Assembly: GCA_021776785.1 (NCBI GenBank)
Contig: JAJFFF010000012.1
Coordinates: 1-64,000, forward strand
Origin: Planctomycetota bacterium
GTDB lineage: Bacteria > Planctomycetota > PLA2
Length of the DNA stretch: 64,000 bases
Reading direction: 5' to 3'
A model generated the notes under the pieces. That model saw only the letters and a list, made by a program, of their open reading frames with translations. It searched no databases and had not been told where the DNA came from. Below are positions 17,991 to 27,133 of the stretch, in pieces. Every line of letters starts with the position of its first letter. The stretch's first letter is position 1. The position numbers were made by a program, and so were the translations under genes.

Positions 17991-19340
17991 ATGCGGCTCC
18001 CGCTCTGCGACCTTGAACGCGCCGCTTCCGAGATGGAAGCGTTGGTCCGTAGTCATGTCGACAACGTCTACCAGTGTGGACCCAAGACATTCTTGCTGCG
18101 ACTCAAGCCCGCTAAGCAGTCGCTGCTTATTGATCTAGAACCCGGGCGGGCGCGCGTTCTCGTCACCGATGCACCCCCGCCCGTTCCGGACAAGCCGCCG
18201 GTCTTCGGTGCGATCTTGCGCAACACCTTGCGCGCGGCCAAGCTGCTCCGCGTTTGGTTGCCGGCGCGCGATCGCATCTTCTATCTCGATTTTGACGCGG
18301 GCGATCGACGCCGCCTCGTGGTCGAGGCGTTGTCGCGCCACGGCAACATGCTCCTGCTCAACGAGAACGACGAGGTGCTCCGCGTCGTCGACGGCGCGGC
18401 GGCGAAACGCCGGGGCAACGGTGTTGGGTCCACGTACACGCTGCCCCAAGCGCCCCCCATTCCCGACGAACCGTCGCTGGTGACCGCCGACGTTGCGACC
18501 GGCGGCTTTGCGTTCAACTACGAACTCGACCGCATGGTGCGCGAAGAGCACAGTGCCAAGACCGAAGCGGACGACACGGCGCTGCGCAACAAGTCGATCA
18601 GCAAACTCAAAAAATCGATCGACGCGGTGCACAGCGACATCGGAAAGCTCCCGGACGCGACCGCGTTGCGCCGCGACGGGCAACTTTTGTTGAGCCACTA
18701 CGGCGAACTGCAGACCGGCATGACGAAATTCCGCGGCGTCGCGCTGGCGCCGAAGCTCTCGCCGCAAGAAAACGTGGACCGCATTTTTGAACGAGCACGG
18801 AAAGCGGACCGCGCGCGACCTCAACTCGCGGCGCGGCTCCACGACCTTCAAGCGCTGCTTGCGTCGGTGGAGGAAGGCGGGCCGATCCCCCGTCAGATTC
18901 AGGTCCGCCCCAAGGGCGCGCCGCCGCCGCCCCGCAAGGCCTACCGCGTGTTTTGGAGTGCGGACGGGCGCCGCATCCTCGTCGGAAAGGGCGGGCGGGA
19001 CAATGACGAGACCACGATGCGGGTCGCCGGGCCTCACGACTTGTTCTTGCACGTTCGCGGTTCGCCGGGCGCGCATGTGATTGTGCCGTTAATCCGCGGC
19101 GAGGACGTGCCACAGGAGACGCTGCTCGATGCGGCCACGTTGGCCGTTCACTACTCAAAAATGCGTACCGCCAAGGCAGCTGATGTGACGTACACGCCGC
19201 GCAAGTTCGTCTCGAAGCCGCGCGGTGCGAAGCCCGGTTTGGTATCGGTCCAGCGCGAAAAAGTCATTTCGTTGCGCCGCGAGCCGGAGCGCCTCAGCCG
19301 GCTGCTGATGACGGTCGGGGACGACCCGCCCCCCACCTAG
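17991..19340 (+). CDS. NFACT family protein (RqcH/FbpA-like)
   Basis: The 449-residue product combines an N-terminal NFACT-N region (residues 1-180, shortened), a central coiled coil (about 200-310) and a C-terminal NFACT-R domain around residues 315-430 (KAYRVFWSADGRRILVGKGGRDNDETT, then GPHDLFLHVRGSPGAHVIV). This architecture belongs to the ribosome quality-control proteins RqcH/Rqc2 that add C-terminal tails to stalled peptides; older annotation calls it fibronectin-binding protein. It is shorter than B. subtilis RqcH, mostly at the N terminus. It likely forms an operon with ndk. Confidence 0.8.
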   Translation: MRLPLCDLERAASEMEALVRSHVDNVYQCGPKTFLLRLKPAKQSLLIDLEPGRARVLVTDAPPPVPDKPPVFGAILRNTLRAAKLLRVWLPARDRIFYLDFDAGDRRRLVVEALSRHGNMLLLNENDEVLRVVDGAAAKRRGNGVGSTYTLPQAPPIPDEPSLVTADVATGGFAFNYELDRMVREEHSAKTEADDTALRNKSISKLKKSIDAVHSDIGKLPDATALRRDGQLLLSHYGELQTGMTKFRGVALAPKLSPQENVDRIFERARKADRARPQLAARLHDLQALLASVEEGGPIPRQIQVRPKGAPPPPRKAYRVFWSADGRRILVGKGGRDNDETTMRVAGPHDLFLHVRGSPGAHVIVPLIRGEDVPQETLLDAATLAVHYSKMRTAKAADVTYTPRKFVSKPRGAKPGLVSVQREKVISLRREPERLSRLLMTVGDDPPPT

Positions 19341-19522
19341 TCGTTCGTTGCCTAAGCCACCGGGGCTGCGAACGGTTCTCGAAGTCGATCGATCGCTCTC
19401 GTTTGCTCGCCGCGCTCCTTCGAGAGGGCGGATCGCCACGTCTGTTTCGTTTTTCGGACAGACCGGAATCCCGCGCTCCCGAGATGACGGTCCCGTGACA
19501 GCGGAACACGGACAATACGGGG

Positions 19523-20641
19523 ATGTTTCGCAACTGTCTCGGGCTCACGGCGGCATGCCTACTGCTCTCCTCCACCTTGGCGTGTCATCGCTTCGGCGAC
19601 AAAACGTCCGAGAAGGACAAAGAGCTCAGCAACTTCGCCGAGGCGCGACAGCGCGCGGCGATCTACTACGACGGCCAGGACTACATCCGCGCGTCGTTGC
19701 AGTTTCAAGAGGCGTTGAAGTACCGCCCCAAGCATGTGCCCACGCGTTTGGGGTACGGCTATAGCTTGATGTACTCCAACCAACCGAGCGCGTTGCGGGA
19801 GGCCGAGAAGGTCTTTAAGTCATTAGGCGAGCGGTCCGATCCGGCCGAAGAGGTGAAGCGCGTCTACGGACTGGGCCTTACGTATCTCGGCCTTGCGCGC
19901 AGCTACGATCGACGCGCGCGGTTGCGCGAGGACAAAGGGCGCAAGGACTTAGCGGAGAAAGACCGCAAGATTGCGCGCGCTGCGGCGGAGGCGGCGCTGA
20001 TTGAATGCGAGAAAGTGCTCAAGATCGACGCGGACTTGGCGGACCAAAAAATCTTGGCGCCGCAGCGAATCAGCGCCTCCCTTGCACCGGACGCACACAT
20101 CGGAATGGCGTGGGCCGAGATCATGATGACGTCGCCGAGCGATCTCGGGCATCTCAAGCGCGCGGAGAAACACCTCGCCGAGTTCGCCAAGACGGCCGGC
20201 AACGCGCGTGAGTTTTGGGAAAAGCAGCGCAAGCGCGTTCTCGTGACCGACCCGCTCCATGATGATGGAACGCCGGGTACGTCGAACATCGACCCCGACA
20301 CGAGGACGCGCTACGAAGCGCGCATTGCGAGCACGATCAAGCAGGAAGCCGATGCGCGCAAAGCGTTGATGCTGACGTACCTCTACCTCAATCAATATCG
20401 CCGCGCGATCGACGAAGCGACGCGGATCGTCAATCTCGATCCCGACGAGGCGGAGGTGTATGTCTACCGTGGCAATGCCTACGCGTTTTTGAAACCGCCC
20501 AACTACCGCGCGGCCGTGCAGGACCTAAAGCGTTACCGCAAGACCAAAGACCTGAGCCGTCTGACCGACGACTTGGTGCAGGTCAACCGCCGGATTCGGA
20601 TGTACGAAGAGCGACTCAAAGAGCAGGAAGCGCGCCGCTAG
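19523..20641 (+). CDS. TPR-repeat lipoprotein
   Basis: The 372-residue protein has a lipoprotein signal (lipobox STLAC at about residue 21) followed by TPR-like repeats, visible at residues 45-80 (AAIYYDGQDYIRASLQFQEAL) and 290-330 (LMLTYLYLNQYRRAIDEATRI). It is probably anchored to a membrane and used for protein-protein contacts. It stands alone after a 182-nt gap and ends 4 nt from the convergent MauE-like gene. Confidence 0.85.
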   Translation: MFRNCLGLTAACLLLSSTLACHRFGDKTSEKDKELSNFAEARQRAAIYYDGQDYIRASLQFQEALKYRPKHVPTRLGYGYSLMYSNQPSALREAEKVFKSLGERSDPAEEVKRVYGLGLTYLGLARSYDRRARLREDKGRKDLAEKDRKIARAAAEAALIECEKVLKIDADLADQKILAPQRISASLAPDAHIGMAWAEIMMTSPSDLGHLKRAEKHLAEFAKTAGNAREFWEKQRKRVLVTDPLHDDGTPGTSNIDPDTRTRYEARIASTIKQEADARKALMLTYLYLNQYRRAIDEATRIVNLDPDEAEVYVYRGNAYAFLKPPNYRAAVQDLKRYRKTKDLSRLTDDLVQVNRRIRMYEERLKEQEARR

Positions 20642-20645
20642 GCGG

Positions 20646-21071
20646 CTAGCTGTCACGGGAGCAGGCAAGGCTGCGATCTGAGCCTCCATTTCCATTCGAA
20701 CAGGTCACCACCGCATCCTGCTTGTTCGCCGGTTGCGGACCCAACAGAAATCCATACCCGCCGAGCGCGAGCAAGGCGACGGCGATCCCCAGCCGGACCT
20801 CAAAAGGAGCTTCGTGGGCTCCGAAGCAATGGCAGGCCGCGCGGGGTCCGTCTGACAACGTTGCAACGGAAAATCCGACGCCCAAGAGCACAACGCCGAG
20901 GCGAGCAATGCTGGACATCCATCCGAGCGCCAACAAGACTGCGAGCGCCACTTCCAGAACTGCCACCTGCTTATGGCTAGTCGCCAGATGACTCCAGTCA
21001 AGTGCCTTCGAAACTGCGAGCGCTACGCAGAGTGCGGCAGTCGCCCAACGCCAAATGCGCAACTTCGTCAT
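20646..21071 (-). CDS. MauE/DoxX-like four-helix membrane protein
   Basis: The 141-residue protein has four hydrophobic helices and a CHCFG motif (about residue 81-85), the position where MauE-type proteins carry a conserved Cys-x-Cys-Phe-Gly. MauE is associated with disulphide formation or redox maturation of exported Cys-rich proteins, notably the methylamine dehydrogenase light chain. It is the last gene of a five-gene minus-strand cluster and overlaps the previous gene by 4 nt. The C-terminal tail has two more cysteines. The family call is by motif and topology only. Confidence 0.6.
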   Translation of the reverse strand: MTKLRIWRWATAALCVALAVSKALDWSHLATSHKQVAVLEVALAVLLALGWMSSIARLGVVLLGVGFSVATLSDGPRAACHCFGAHEAPFEVRLGIAVALLALGGYGFLLGPQPANKQDAVVTCSNGNGGSDRSLACSRDS

Positions 21072-21967
21072 TTCAGCAATCTCCGAAGCCTCGATCGCAT
21101 CTCAGTTCGAAGGCGCTCAAGCTCTCGCACAAGGCGGTCAACTTCAACACTCTCGCCAGCGCGAAATACAAACACCCCATCATGCGTCGCCAAGAACGCA
21201 CGGGCCCGGATGAAACGCCCTTGGGAGCGGTTGAGGCCCGCAACTCGCGTAAGTTCTGTCCACACGGCCGATCGCGTACGGCGTTTTTCGACCGCTCTGT
21301 CAATGTACGCTTTTCGGAACTCCCCCTTTGATGCCTCTGGCAGTGTTTGCCACTTGTGCCCTCGAGCCCCCGCCCAACGCTCGCGGTACCAGCCAGCGGC
21401 CATGTCCGCGCTGCCCGCCGCGGGGCCAAGTGCAATCTTCATCGCCCCGCCAGCGCCTCCTTCTTGGAACCCAAATGCGATGAAATCACGGCCCAATAGG
21501 GCATTCGTGGAGTGGCGGTTACGAGCAGCCGAGCGCAAAAACGCCGATTCTGCTCTTTCAAGGTAGCCGCTACGGCCACCGCGGACGTCGCCATCGACGA
21601 GATGACGCATCCACTCCTGTTCAGTGACGCCCAACGGAACCACAGGGGCGGGTCCGTACGACTTTTGATAAACATCCCGCGCATCCAAACTTTCCAAAAA
21701 CTTTTGCGCCCTCTGCTCCGCCTGTCGAAATGAGCTTTCCTGGGTCTGCTCAACCGAGCCGTTGTGCGGCGCGGGCAGACCTTCGTCAGCGCCACCTGGA
21801 AAGACGGGGTCAGTCGCTCCTGTCTTATCAAGCGCGTCGTAGCCTGCCAAGTAGCGGGTTTCTGCGCGCTCCAGCTGCTCCTGCGCGTTTGCGATGTGGT
21901 ACAGGTGAGCCGCTATCACACCGCAAAGGACCGCCCCCATAATCTGGGCGGATTTCGCCACGAGCAC
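21068..21967 (-). CDS. membrane-anchored protein of unknown function
   Basis: The 299-residue protein has an N-terminal hydrophobic helix (about residues 7-28, AQIMGAVLCGVIAAHLYHIA) and a hydrophilic remainder, presumably outside the cytoplasm, ending in an Arg/Glu/Leu-rich helix. I recognise no family. It shares one base with the previous gene (TAATG) and overlaps the next by 4 nt, so it is translationally coupled to both. Confidence 0.7.
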   Translation of the reverse strand: MLVAKSAQIMGAVLCGVIAAHLYHIANAQEQLERAETRYLAGYDALDKTGATDPVFPGGADEGLPAPHNGSVEQTQESSFRQAEQRAQKFLESLDARDVYQKSYGPAPVVPLGVTEQEWMRHLVDGDVRGGRSGYLERAESAFLRSAARNRHSTNALLGRDFIAFGFQEGGAGGAMKIALGPAAGSADMAAGWYRERWAGARGHKWQTLPEASKGEFRKAYIDRAVEKRRTRSAVWTELTRVAGLNRSQGRFIRARAFLATHDGVFVFRAGESVEVDRLVRELERLRTEMRSRLRRLLK

Positions 21968-22779
21968 TAACCACCGCCTTTCAACCTGGTATGAAAACTA
22001 TCGGCTTTGTCAGCGCCGCCAACCCTCGGTTGATACTCGCCGGTCTTGACGGGAACGAATTCACCACCCTTGCACACAAACCCAGCCATCTCTTCCGGAT
22101 CTCGATCCCGACAGGCTTGCGAAACGGCGAAAGTCAACTGCCCATAGAGAGCTTGCCGAGCGCTTTCATATTCACGGAGCACTACCAGTACCTCCGCCCT
22201 AGTCTTTTCGTGCGTAGATCTACCAGCTGTAAACCACTCCAGGGAATCTGCGGGAGACGCACTGACAAAAAAAGCGCTCCCGGGGACAACGTGCGATCGT
22301 TCCTCGAGCCCCGGAAACGCAACCGCAACCTGAAACATCTCTGCGTCCCAGGATGCTTGCCCCGCAACGTTGCGAACCGACACGAACCAGCGAAAGGCGT
22401 CCTTTTGTAGTGACCACGCGATTCTGCTCCGCTCATCGACCATTGCGGCGTCACCGAACCCGCTGAGGCCAGGGACCGCGTAATCAAGTCGAGCAAATAT
22501 CGGATTGCCTTGCCCGCCGCGAAGCGCGGCGAGCACAGCGTCGCTTGGGACTTGCTCCGCAACAGCACCGGAGACGCGAGCGAGCGTTTGCCCGTTTCCG
22601 GACGTCCTTCTGGCCGGCGACGAATCCGTCTTCACGACCGCAACACTTTTCCGCGACCGAAAATCCGGCCTTGTTCGAGCGCGAACTCGCGCAGGCCAGT
22701 AGCTTCTATCAATCCAGTAGTGCGTGAGCATTGCGCTCGTCAAGAACACGAGGACGAGCGAGACACGCCACTTTGTCAC
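21967..22779 (-). CDS. membrane-anchored protein of unknown function
   Basis: The 270-residue protein has an N-terminal signal anchor (about residues 5-24, WRVSLVLVFLTSAMLTHYWI) and a soluble exported part with two cysteines near the end (SQACRD, GFVCKGG). No known domain is visible. It starts inside the last codons of the Cys-rich gene (ATGA overlap) and ends overlapping the next ATG. Confidence 0.7.
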   Translation of the reverse strand: MTKWRVSLVLVFLTSAMLTHYWIDRSYWPARVRARTRPDFRSRKSVAVVKTDSSPARRTSGNGQTLARVSGAVAEQVPSDAVLAALRGGQGNPIFARLDYAVPGLSGFGDAAMVDERSRIAWSLQKDAFRWFVSVRNVAGQASWDAEMFQVAVAFPGLEERSHVVPGSAFFVSASPADSLEWFTAGRSTHEKTRAEVLVVLREYESARQALYGQLTFAVSQACRDRDPEEMAGFVCKGGEFVPVKTGEYQPRVGGADKADSFHTRLKGGG

Positions 22780-23219
22780 GGACAGTCACACCACGTGGCA
22801 GCAGGCGGTGTTTGACCTGAATCTTTCGGCACGCAAGCGTTTTGACACTGAAGCGAGACGCAAGACAAAGAAAATAATATTGCTCCGCCAGGCTGAGGGG
22901 TCGCATGCAGAGTAGAGTGGCAGAGCGAGTTTGCGTTGTCTGTGGTTTCATCACCGCTCTGATCAGACCTGCCCGCGGTGGGGGTTGGGTCACACACACA
23001 GTTCTGGGTGCCTCCACCGCCGGGTGTAACAGTCTCCCAGATCACACATGGGGCGCTGTTGTAACATTCTCCATCGCACTGCAATTGATAGGCGCCGCTT
23101 GCCTGTAGAACCGCACCACCGTCGGAACAACCACTTCCTTTTGCGCCTAGCGCGGTTCGTGCACCGATGAGACAGACAACCAATGCCGAGAGAATGGCCG
23201 CAATACCTACGATTCGCAT
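22776..23219 (-). CDS. exported cysteine-rich protein (12 cysteines)
   Basis: The 147-residue precursor has a signal peptide (MRIVGIAAILSALVVCLIGARTALGA) and a mature part of about 121 residues holding 12 cysteines, an even number that suggests six disulphides, in a Gly/Ser/Thr-rich setting (NCVCDP, WCDCP at the C terminus). I know no family that matches. Its neighbours are two anchored proteins and a MauE-like protein, which fits a secreted disulphide-rich factor with dedicated helpers. The start ATG is unambiguous. Confidence 0.7.
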   Translation of the reverse strand: MRIVGIAAILSALVVCLIGARTALGAKGSGCSDGGAVLQASGAYQLQCDGECYNSAPCVIWETVTPGGGGTQNCVCDPTPTAGRSDQSGDETTDNANSLCHSTLHATPQPGGAILFSLSCVSLQCQNACVPKDSGQTPPAATWCDCP

Positions 23220-23298
23220 GATACTAGCTCTCTTTCTGTGCCGCGCGCGGACAAATGTTGCTCACTGGAGAGTCTCCGGCGCGCTTTACCCTACTTTG

Positions 23299-24036
23299 TC
23301 AACCGAGGGGGGGGGGAGGACGGATTCGACGCCTGCGACCAATGAGTTTTCGAATTGCATCGCGAGATCGGCCAACAAGTTTACCGATCAATCGGTGGCT
23401 GGCTCCGCCGAGATGCAAATCCAAAATGTACCGAACAAGCGTATTCGCCTCCACCTTGCCGACTTGCGACATCGCCCAACGACGAGCATCGAGTCCGTCA
23501 ATTCGGTCTCTCTGACCAGGGCCTACTGAATGGCGCAGCTTCTTGACCGCACGCGTCAGACGCTCACGCAATGTAGACGAATCTACGCCGAGTTGCCGCG
23601 CGGCTACCGAGAGCGATTTTCTTTGATCCACAACAAGTCGCCACGCCTCTCGTTGCTTGGAGGTGAGAGTGTCTAGATGCGTCTCCAACTCTTCTAGGGA
23701 GCCGTTCGCCGACGGGCGCGGCCCAGCGGAATACCCACACGAGGCACGCGTCGGTGGAGTATTCTCAAGGCCAATCCGTTTGAACGTCTCGGCAACCCAG
23801 GCACGCACCCACGCATCTGCGTGTGCCCGCCGTAACGCGCGCGCGTCCGGCGAAAAAGCCCGACAAAGGCACTCACTCACAAGATCGTCTTCATCAGTTC
23901 CATTCCGCATCAACCGGGACGAGGAGCTACGGAGCGCGCCTCGCTGTACAGCAGCAACCACGCGCCGGGTCGCTCCCCGTCGTCCCAAAGCCGCAATACT
24001 CTCCCAACCCGCTCCATTTGAATCCACATCTCTCAC
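23299..24036 (-). CDS. ECF-like sigma factor with an extra C-terminal helix-turn-helix
   Basis: The 245-residue protein resembles ECF sigma factors: a degenerate region 2 (DEDDLVSECLCRAF, about residues 48-61), a linker, and region 4 at about 120-170 (LTSKQREAWRLVVDQRKSLSVAARQLGVDSSTLRERLTRAVKKLR, abbreviated). After it a second HTH-like segment appears near residues 205-240 (LGGASHRLIGKLVGRSRDAIRKLI), of the kind found in resolvases or transposases. The start is GTG 24036; a second GTG lies three codons on. It precedes the Cys-rich gene by 79 nt and is the obvious candidate regulator of that operon. No anti-sigma factor is seen. Confidence 0.7.
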   Translation of the reverse strand: MRDVDSNGAGWESIAALGRRGATRRVVAAVQRGALRSSSSRLMRNGTDEDDLVSECLCRAFSPDARALRRAHADAWVRAWVAETFKRIGLENTPPTRASCGYSAGPRPSANGSLEELETHLDTLTSKQREAWRLVVDQRKSLSVAARQLGVDSSTLRERLTRAVKKLRHSVGPGQRDRIDGLDARRWAMSQVGKVEANTLVRYILDLHLGGASHRLIGKLVGRSRDAIRKLIGRRRRIRPPPPLG

Positions 24037-24216
24037 GTCGCTTCATATTTGCAAGTACTTTTTGCATGTATCTACCGCCGGCGAAGAAAAGAAAGTCGAT
24101 CGAGTTCCGACTCTTTCTCCACGCGCAGCATTTTCGTTTGATGCTGGTTCGTATCCTCGTAGTGATGGATTCATGCGAACTTCGGTCAACCCATGTGTTG
24201 TCAGCCTTACGAGACG

Positions 24217-25794
24217 TTACCGCACCCACACTGAGTTTAGGCGGACCGGGTCGAGGTGGACTCGTTCCGGGTCGATTTCAATGCGGTCCACGGGTGCGTC
24301 CAGCGTGATGGACTCCCCGACCGCGACACGCTTGGTCCATGTGCGCGCGCCGCGGGTTAGCGCGATGTCTATGGTGTCGCGCGGCCACCGAGCATCTTCG
24401 ATCGTCACCTTGAGCGTTCGCTGCCCGTCGTAGTTGATCACGAAGTCCGGCAACCTCGTTTCGTTGGCGTAATAGTGCGCGATGTTGGTCAGCGCCCCAT
24501 CACCCAGCAGGGTCTCTACCGTCCATTCGCGACGCGTGTCGCGGGACGCCCACTGGCGCAACATGGCCAAGAACTGAGCGCGCCCTAACGTGTGATCGAA
24601 CCGACGCCAGACGAGCGCGCCACGGACATAGGGAACCAGCGGGTCGTCGAGGTAGCTTGCATCGCGCAGTGAAGGCTCATTGACGAATATCGTGCCGTCC
24701 TTGCTGCGACGGATATCGGCTTGGCCGAGGTACAGCTTGACCATGCGCCGCCAGAGATGTTTTTGCATCCCTCCTTCGGTGAGCACGCCGGCGACTTCGA
24801 TGCCGCACCACTGCGCGAGCCCTTCCCGAATCCACGTGCCGCCGTCGCCGATGACCGGCGTTTTGAGTCGGTAGCCCCAGTACGCGTGCGAACACTCATG
24901 CGCAAGAAGTTCGAGCCAGCGTGTGCGTCCGCGGGCGCGCTCTAAGTGCATGGAACGCACAACCGCAAACGTGTCGCCGCAATACGCGGGCATCGGACGC
25001 GCGCGCGGATCAATGATGATCCGAAACGTTTTGTGCGACAGCGGCCCGAACCATTTCGCGAGCGTCGCGAGCACCGCTTCGAGATCGTCGAGCATTCCCG
25101 CCGTCGCCTCGTCCGCTAGGCGTACGGTCGGCGGCGTCCAGATTTCTAACGTGCGGTCCGCCACGACGCGCTTCGCCACCGCGAACTCACCCACGATCAA
25201 CGGCGCGATGGCGACGGGCGTCTTGGTGCGAAAGCGCCATCCCGCGTCTTCGCGCGTGCGCACGCCGGGGGCCGTTGTCGGCAGTGCCGTGCGCACCAAC
25301 AAATCGAGATCGAACAGTTCGCCGGCCATCGCGGGTAGCCAAAACCCCGACAAATGCGTTTGGACGGCGTTCGCGCCGGCGTAGCTCCACCCCGTTCCAG
25401 GCGGCTTCCAGCGGTACGTCAGTTCGATCGTTACGGGCGCGCCGACTTTCCACCACCCTTGGCGGGGTCGCAGCGTGAGGAGTGTCGGGATGTCCGCGCC
25501 CGGTCCGGCCAGCCGCGCCGCGAGTTTTTCGATCCCGCCGGCGCCGACCGCTGCGTGGATCGCTTTGCCCCCCACGGTGGCCGTCAGCCCCTGAACGTGC
25601 GAGGAAATCAGGAATCGCACCGGGCCCGGCCGGCGCGGGCGCAGCCGGACGCGCGCCTGTACCTGCAAACCTCCATGCTTAGGCGTCGCCTCGACCACCA
25701 TCGCCTCGACGTCGTAGGAATGGAGCCTTTTGAGGACAGATTGGCCCGTAATCACGGTCCAGGGTTCTAATAAGAGAAGAAGCCAAACGGACAT
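24217..25794 (-). CDS. M1-like (gluzincin) metalloprotein, exported
   Basis: The 525-residue product starts with a short hydrophobic segment (MSVWLLLLLEPWTVI) and has a zinc-site motif HECSH at about residue 300 followed after 20 residues by the third ligand in WIREGLAQW. This HExxH...E pattern with an aromatic-rich helix resembles M1/M61 aminopeptidases, though the spacing is two residues longer than the classical 18. The N-terminal part looks like beta-rich domains (VTIELTYRWKPPGTGW). The ORF track begins inside the divergent gene; ATG 25794 is preferred. Substrate unknown. Confidence 0.7.
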   Translation of the reverse strand: MSVWLLLLLEPWTVITGQSVLKRLHSYDVEAMVVEATPKHGGLQVQARVRLRPRRPGPVRFLISSHVQGLTATVGGKAIHAAVGAGGIEKLAARLAGPGADIPTLLTLRPRQGWWKVGAPVTIELTYRWKPPGTGWSYAGANAVQTHLSGFWLPAMAGELFDLDLLVRTALPTTAPGVRTREDAGWRFRTKTPVAIAPLIVGEFAVAKRVVADRTLEIWTPPTVRLADEATAGMLDDLEAVLATLAKWFGPLSHKTFRIIIDPRARPMPAYCGDTFAVVRSMHLERARGRTRWLELLAHECSHAYWGYRLKTPVIGDGGTWIREGLAQWCGIEVAGVLTEGGMQKHLWRRMVKLYLGQADIRRSKDGTIFVNEPSLRDASYLDDPLVPYVRGALVWRRFDHTLGRAQFLAMLRQWASRDTRREWTVETLLGDGALTNIAHYYANETRLPDFVINYDGQRTLKVTIEDARWPRDTIDIALTRGARTWTKRVAVGESITLDAPVDRIEIDPERVHLDPVRLNSVWVR

Positions 25795-25821
25795 GGAGAA
25801 AACGAACGGCGGCAACCGTTC

Positions 25822-25829
25822 CCTATACT
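25822..25829. promoter_or_regulatory. shared TATA-like element between divergent genes
   Basis: CCTATACT reads TATACT on the plus strand and TATAGG on the minus strand, in the middle of a 58-nt gap between two divergent start codons. It can act as a -10 element for the plus-strand gene and perhaps for the minus-strand one. Neither side has a good -35. Confidence 0.4.
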
Positions 25830-25852
25830 GAAAGGATACGCCGAAACACCTT

Positions 25853-26917
25853 ATGAAACGCCTTGCCCTTTGCCTCCTTGTTGCCGTGACGGTGTCGGCC
25901 GCCGCCGGATCGATGACGATTGTCTTGCGTGACGGCAAGAAGAAGCGAACCGTGACGCCGCTGAGATTCGATGAAATCGGGTTGACGGCGCGTTCGGGCA
26001 GTGACGAGGTCGTCTTCCCGTGGGAGAAGCTCACGCCGGAGTCGGCGTTTGCCGCGCGCAACTCGCTCACGTCGTTTGAGAGCGGAACAGCGCGACTTGG
26101 TTTGGCTGAGTTTGCGCTGCGCCTGGGGTTGTTTGAACACGGCCAAGCGGAGTTCGAAGTGGCGCAGGCGTTGGGCGCGCTGACCGAAGCGGAGTTTGAG
26201 AAAAAGCTCGCCGCCTTGCGGACCAGCGAACTCGGATACTACAAGCGGCGCATCGATGGGTTGCTCAAGAAAAACGTCGAGCCGCGTCGCTGCTTGGAGT
26301 TGATTAAAAAGCTCAAGGAGCGCTATCCCGACGACGCCGTCGTGAAGGCGTACGAGCCTGCCGTTGAGAAACTCGTCGACAAGATCGCGGACAAGGCCGA
26401 TGCCAAGGTCGAGGCGGATCAAAAACGGATCGAGGACAAAGCGACGGCGCGGCTACGCAAGGCCGTTATGAAGCTCGTCGCCAAAAAGACCAAGGCGATG
26501 GCGAAGGCGGATGCGCTGATGGCGGAAGCGCCGGCGGCGATCAAGCTGCGCCAGGTGTCGCGCGTGAAGAAAAAACTTGTCGAGCCCGCGGGCGCGGAGC
26601 GCTATCTCAAGCGAGCCCGCAAGTACCTGCGTCAGATCGCGAAGGTCGATAAGAAATTCGAGATCGTGAAGAAGGCGGCGATCCAGGCCGAGTACGAAGC
26701 GATCGAAAAAAAGATGCTCGCTTGCTACCTCGACACGGCTCGCATCCTGATGAAAGAGCGCAACTACAAGGGCGCGTCGGAGTACGTGAGAAAGATCCTG
26801 TACTACGACCCGATCCACGAAGAGGCGCTCGAGATGGTGAAACAGATCCGAAAAAACCGCATCCGGTTCAAGATGTCGGACATCACCAACGCACGCCCGC
26901 GCGTGAGCGGCGGCTAG
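25853..26917 (+). CDS. exported alpha-helical/TPR-like protein of unknown function
   Basis: The 354-residue product has a signal peptide (MKRLALCLLVAVTVSAAAG), a small beta-rich N-terminal segment (MTIVLRDGKKKRTVTPLRF) that resembles the short DG-K motif region found ahead of helical repeats in planctomycete envelope proteins, and then Lys/Ala/Glu-rich helices ending in a TPR-like pair (ARILMKERNYKGASEYVRKILYYDP). It is divergent from the M1-like gene and convergent with the HD-domain gene. Confidence 0.75.
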   Translation: MKRLALCLLVAVTVSAAAGSMTIVLRDGKKKRTVTPLRFDEIGLTARSGSDEVVFPWEKLTPESAFAARNSLTSFESGTARLGLAEFALRLGLFEHGQAEFEVAQALGALTEAEFEKKLAALRTSELGYYKRRIDGLLKKNVEPRRCLELIKKLKERYPDDAVVKAYEPAVEKLVDKIADKADAKVEADQKRIEDKATARLRKAVMKLVAKKTKAMAKADALMAEAPAAIKLRQVSRVKKKLVEPAGAERYLKRARKYLRQIAKVDKKFEIVKKAAIQAEYEAIEKKMLACYLDTARILMKERNYKGASEYVRKILYYDPIHEEALEMVKQIRKNRIRFKMSDITNARPRVSGG

Positions 26918-27066
26918 GCAAGCAAGGACAAGCTCCCCAAGCGAGCCAAGCCCAATCAATACGCCGGGGAGGGCCCCCATGTCAATCCGCCGAACCCAAC
27001 GCGGGACCTCGCTTTGGGCCTCGGCTTGGCCTGCATCAACGCGACCCCAAACGCAGGACCACAGAC

Positions 27067-27133
27067 CCCATTGCGGGCCCCCCATTGCGGGCCCCCCATT
27101 GCGGGAGCACAAATGCGCAAATGCGGGACCCGC
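27067..27133. repeat. motif array: CATTGCGGGCCCC x3 and AAATGCGGGACC copies
   Basis: Three nearly perfect 13-nt copies of CCCATTGCGGGCC are followed by further copies of the related GCAAATGCGGGACC. The same motif continues in inverse orientation on the other side of the palindrome (27327-27380, GGTCCCGCATTTT x3). The whole cluster holds about eight copies of (A/C)AATGCGGG(A/C)CC, an iteron-like arrangement. Confidence 0.85.

Noticed and set aside
22776-23219. Methylamine dehydrogenase light chain (MauA)
   Set aside because: It shares the number of cysteines and a MauE-like neighbour, but the cysteine spacing and sequence do not match and mauB/mauD are missing.
26453-27112. 219-aa minus-strand ORF
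   Set aside because: Antisense of the exported helical protein running into the repeat array.
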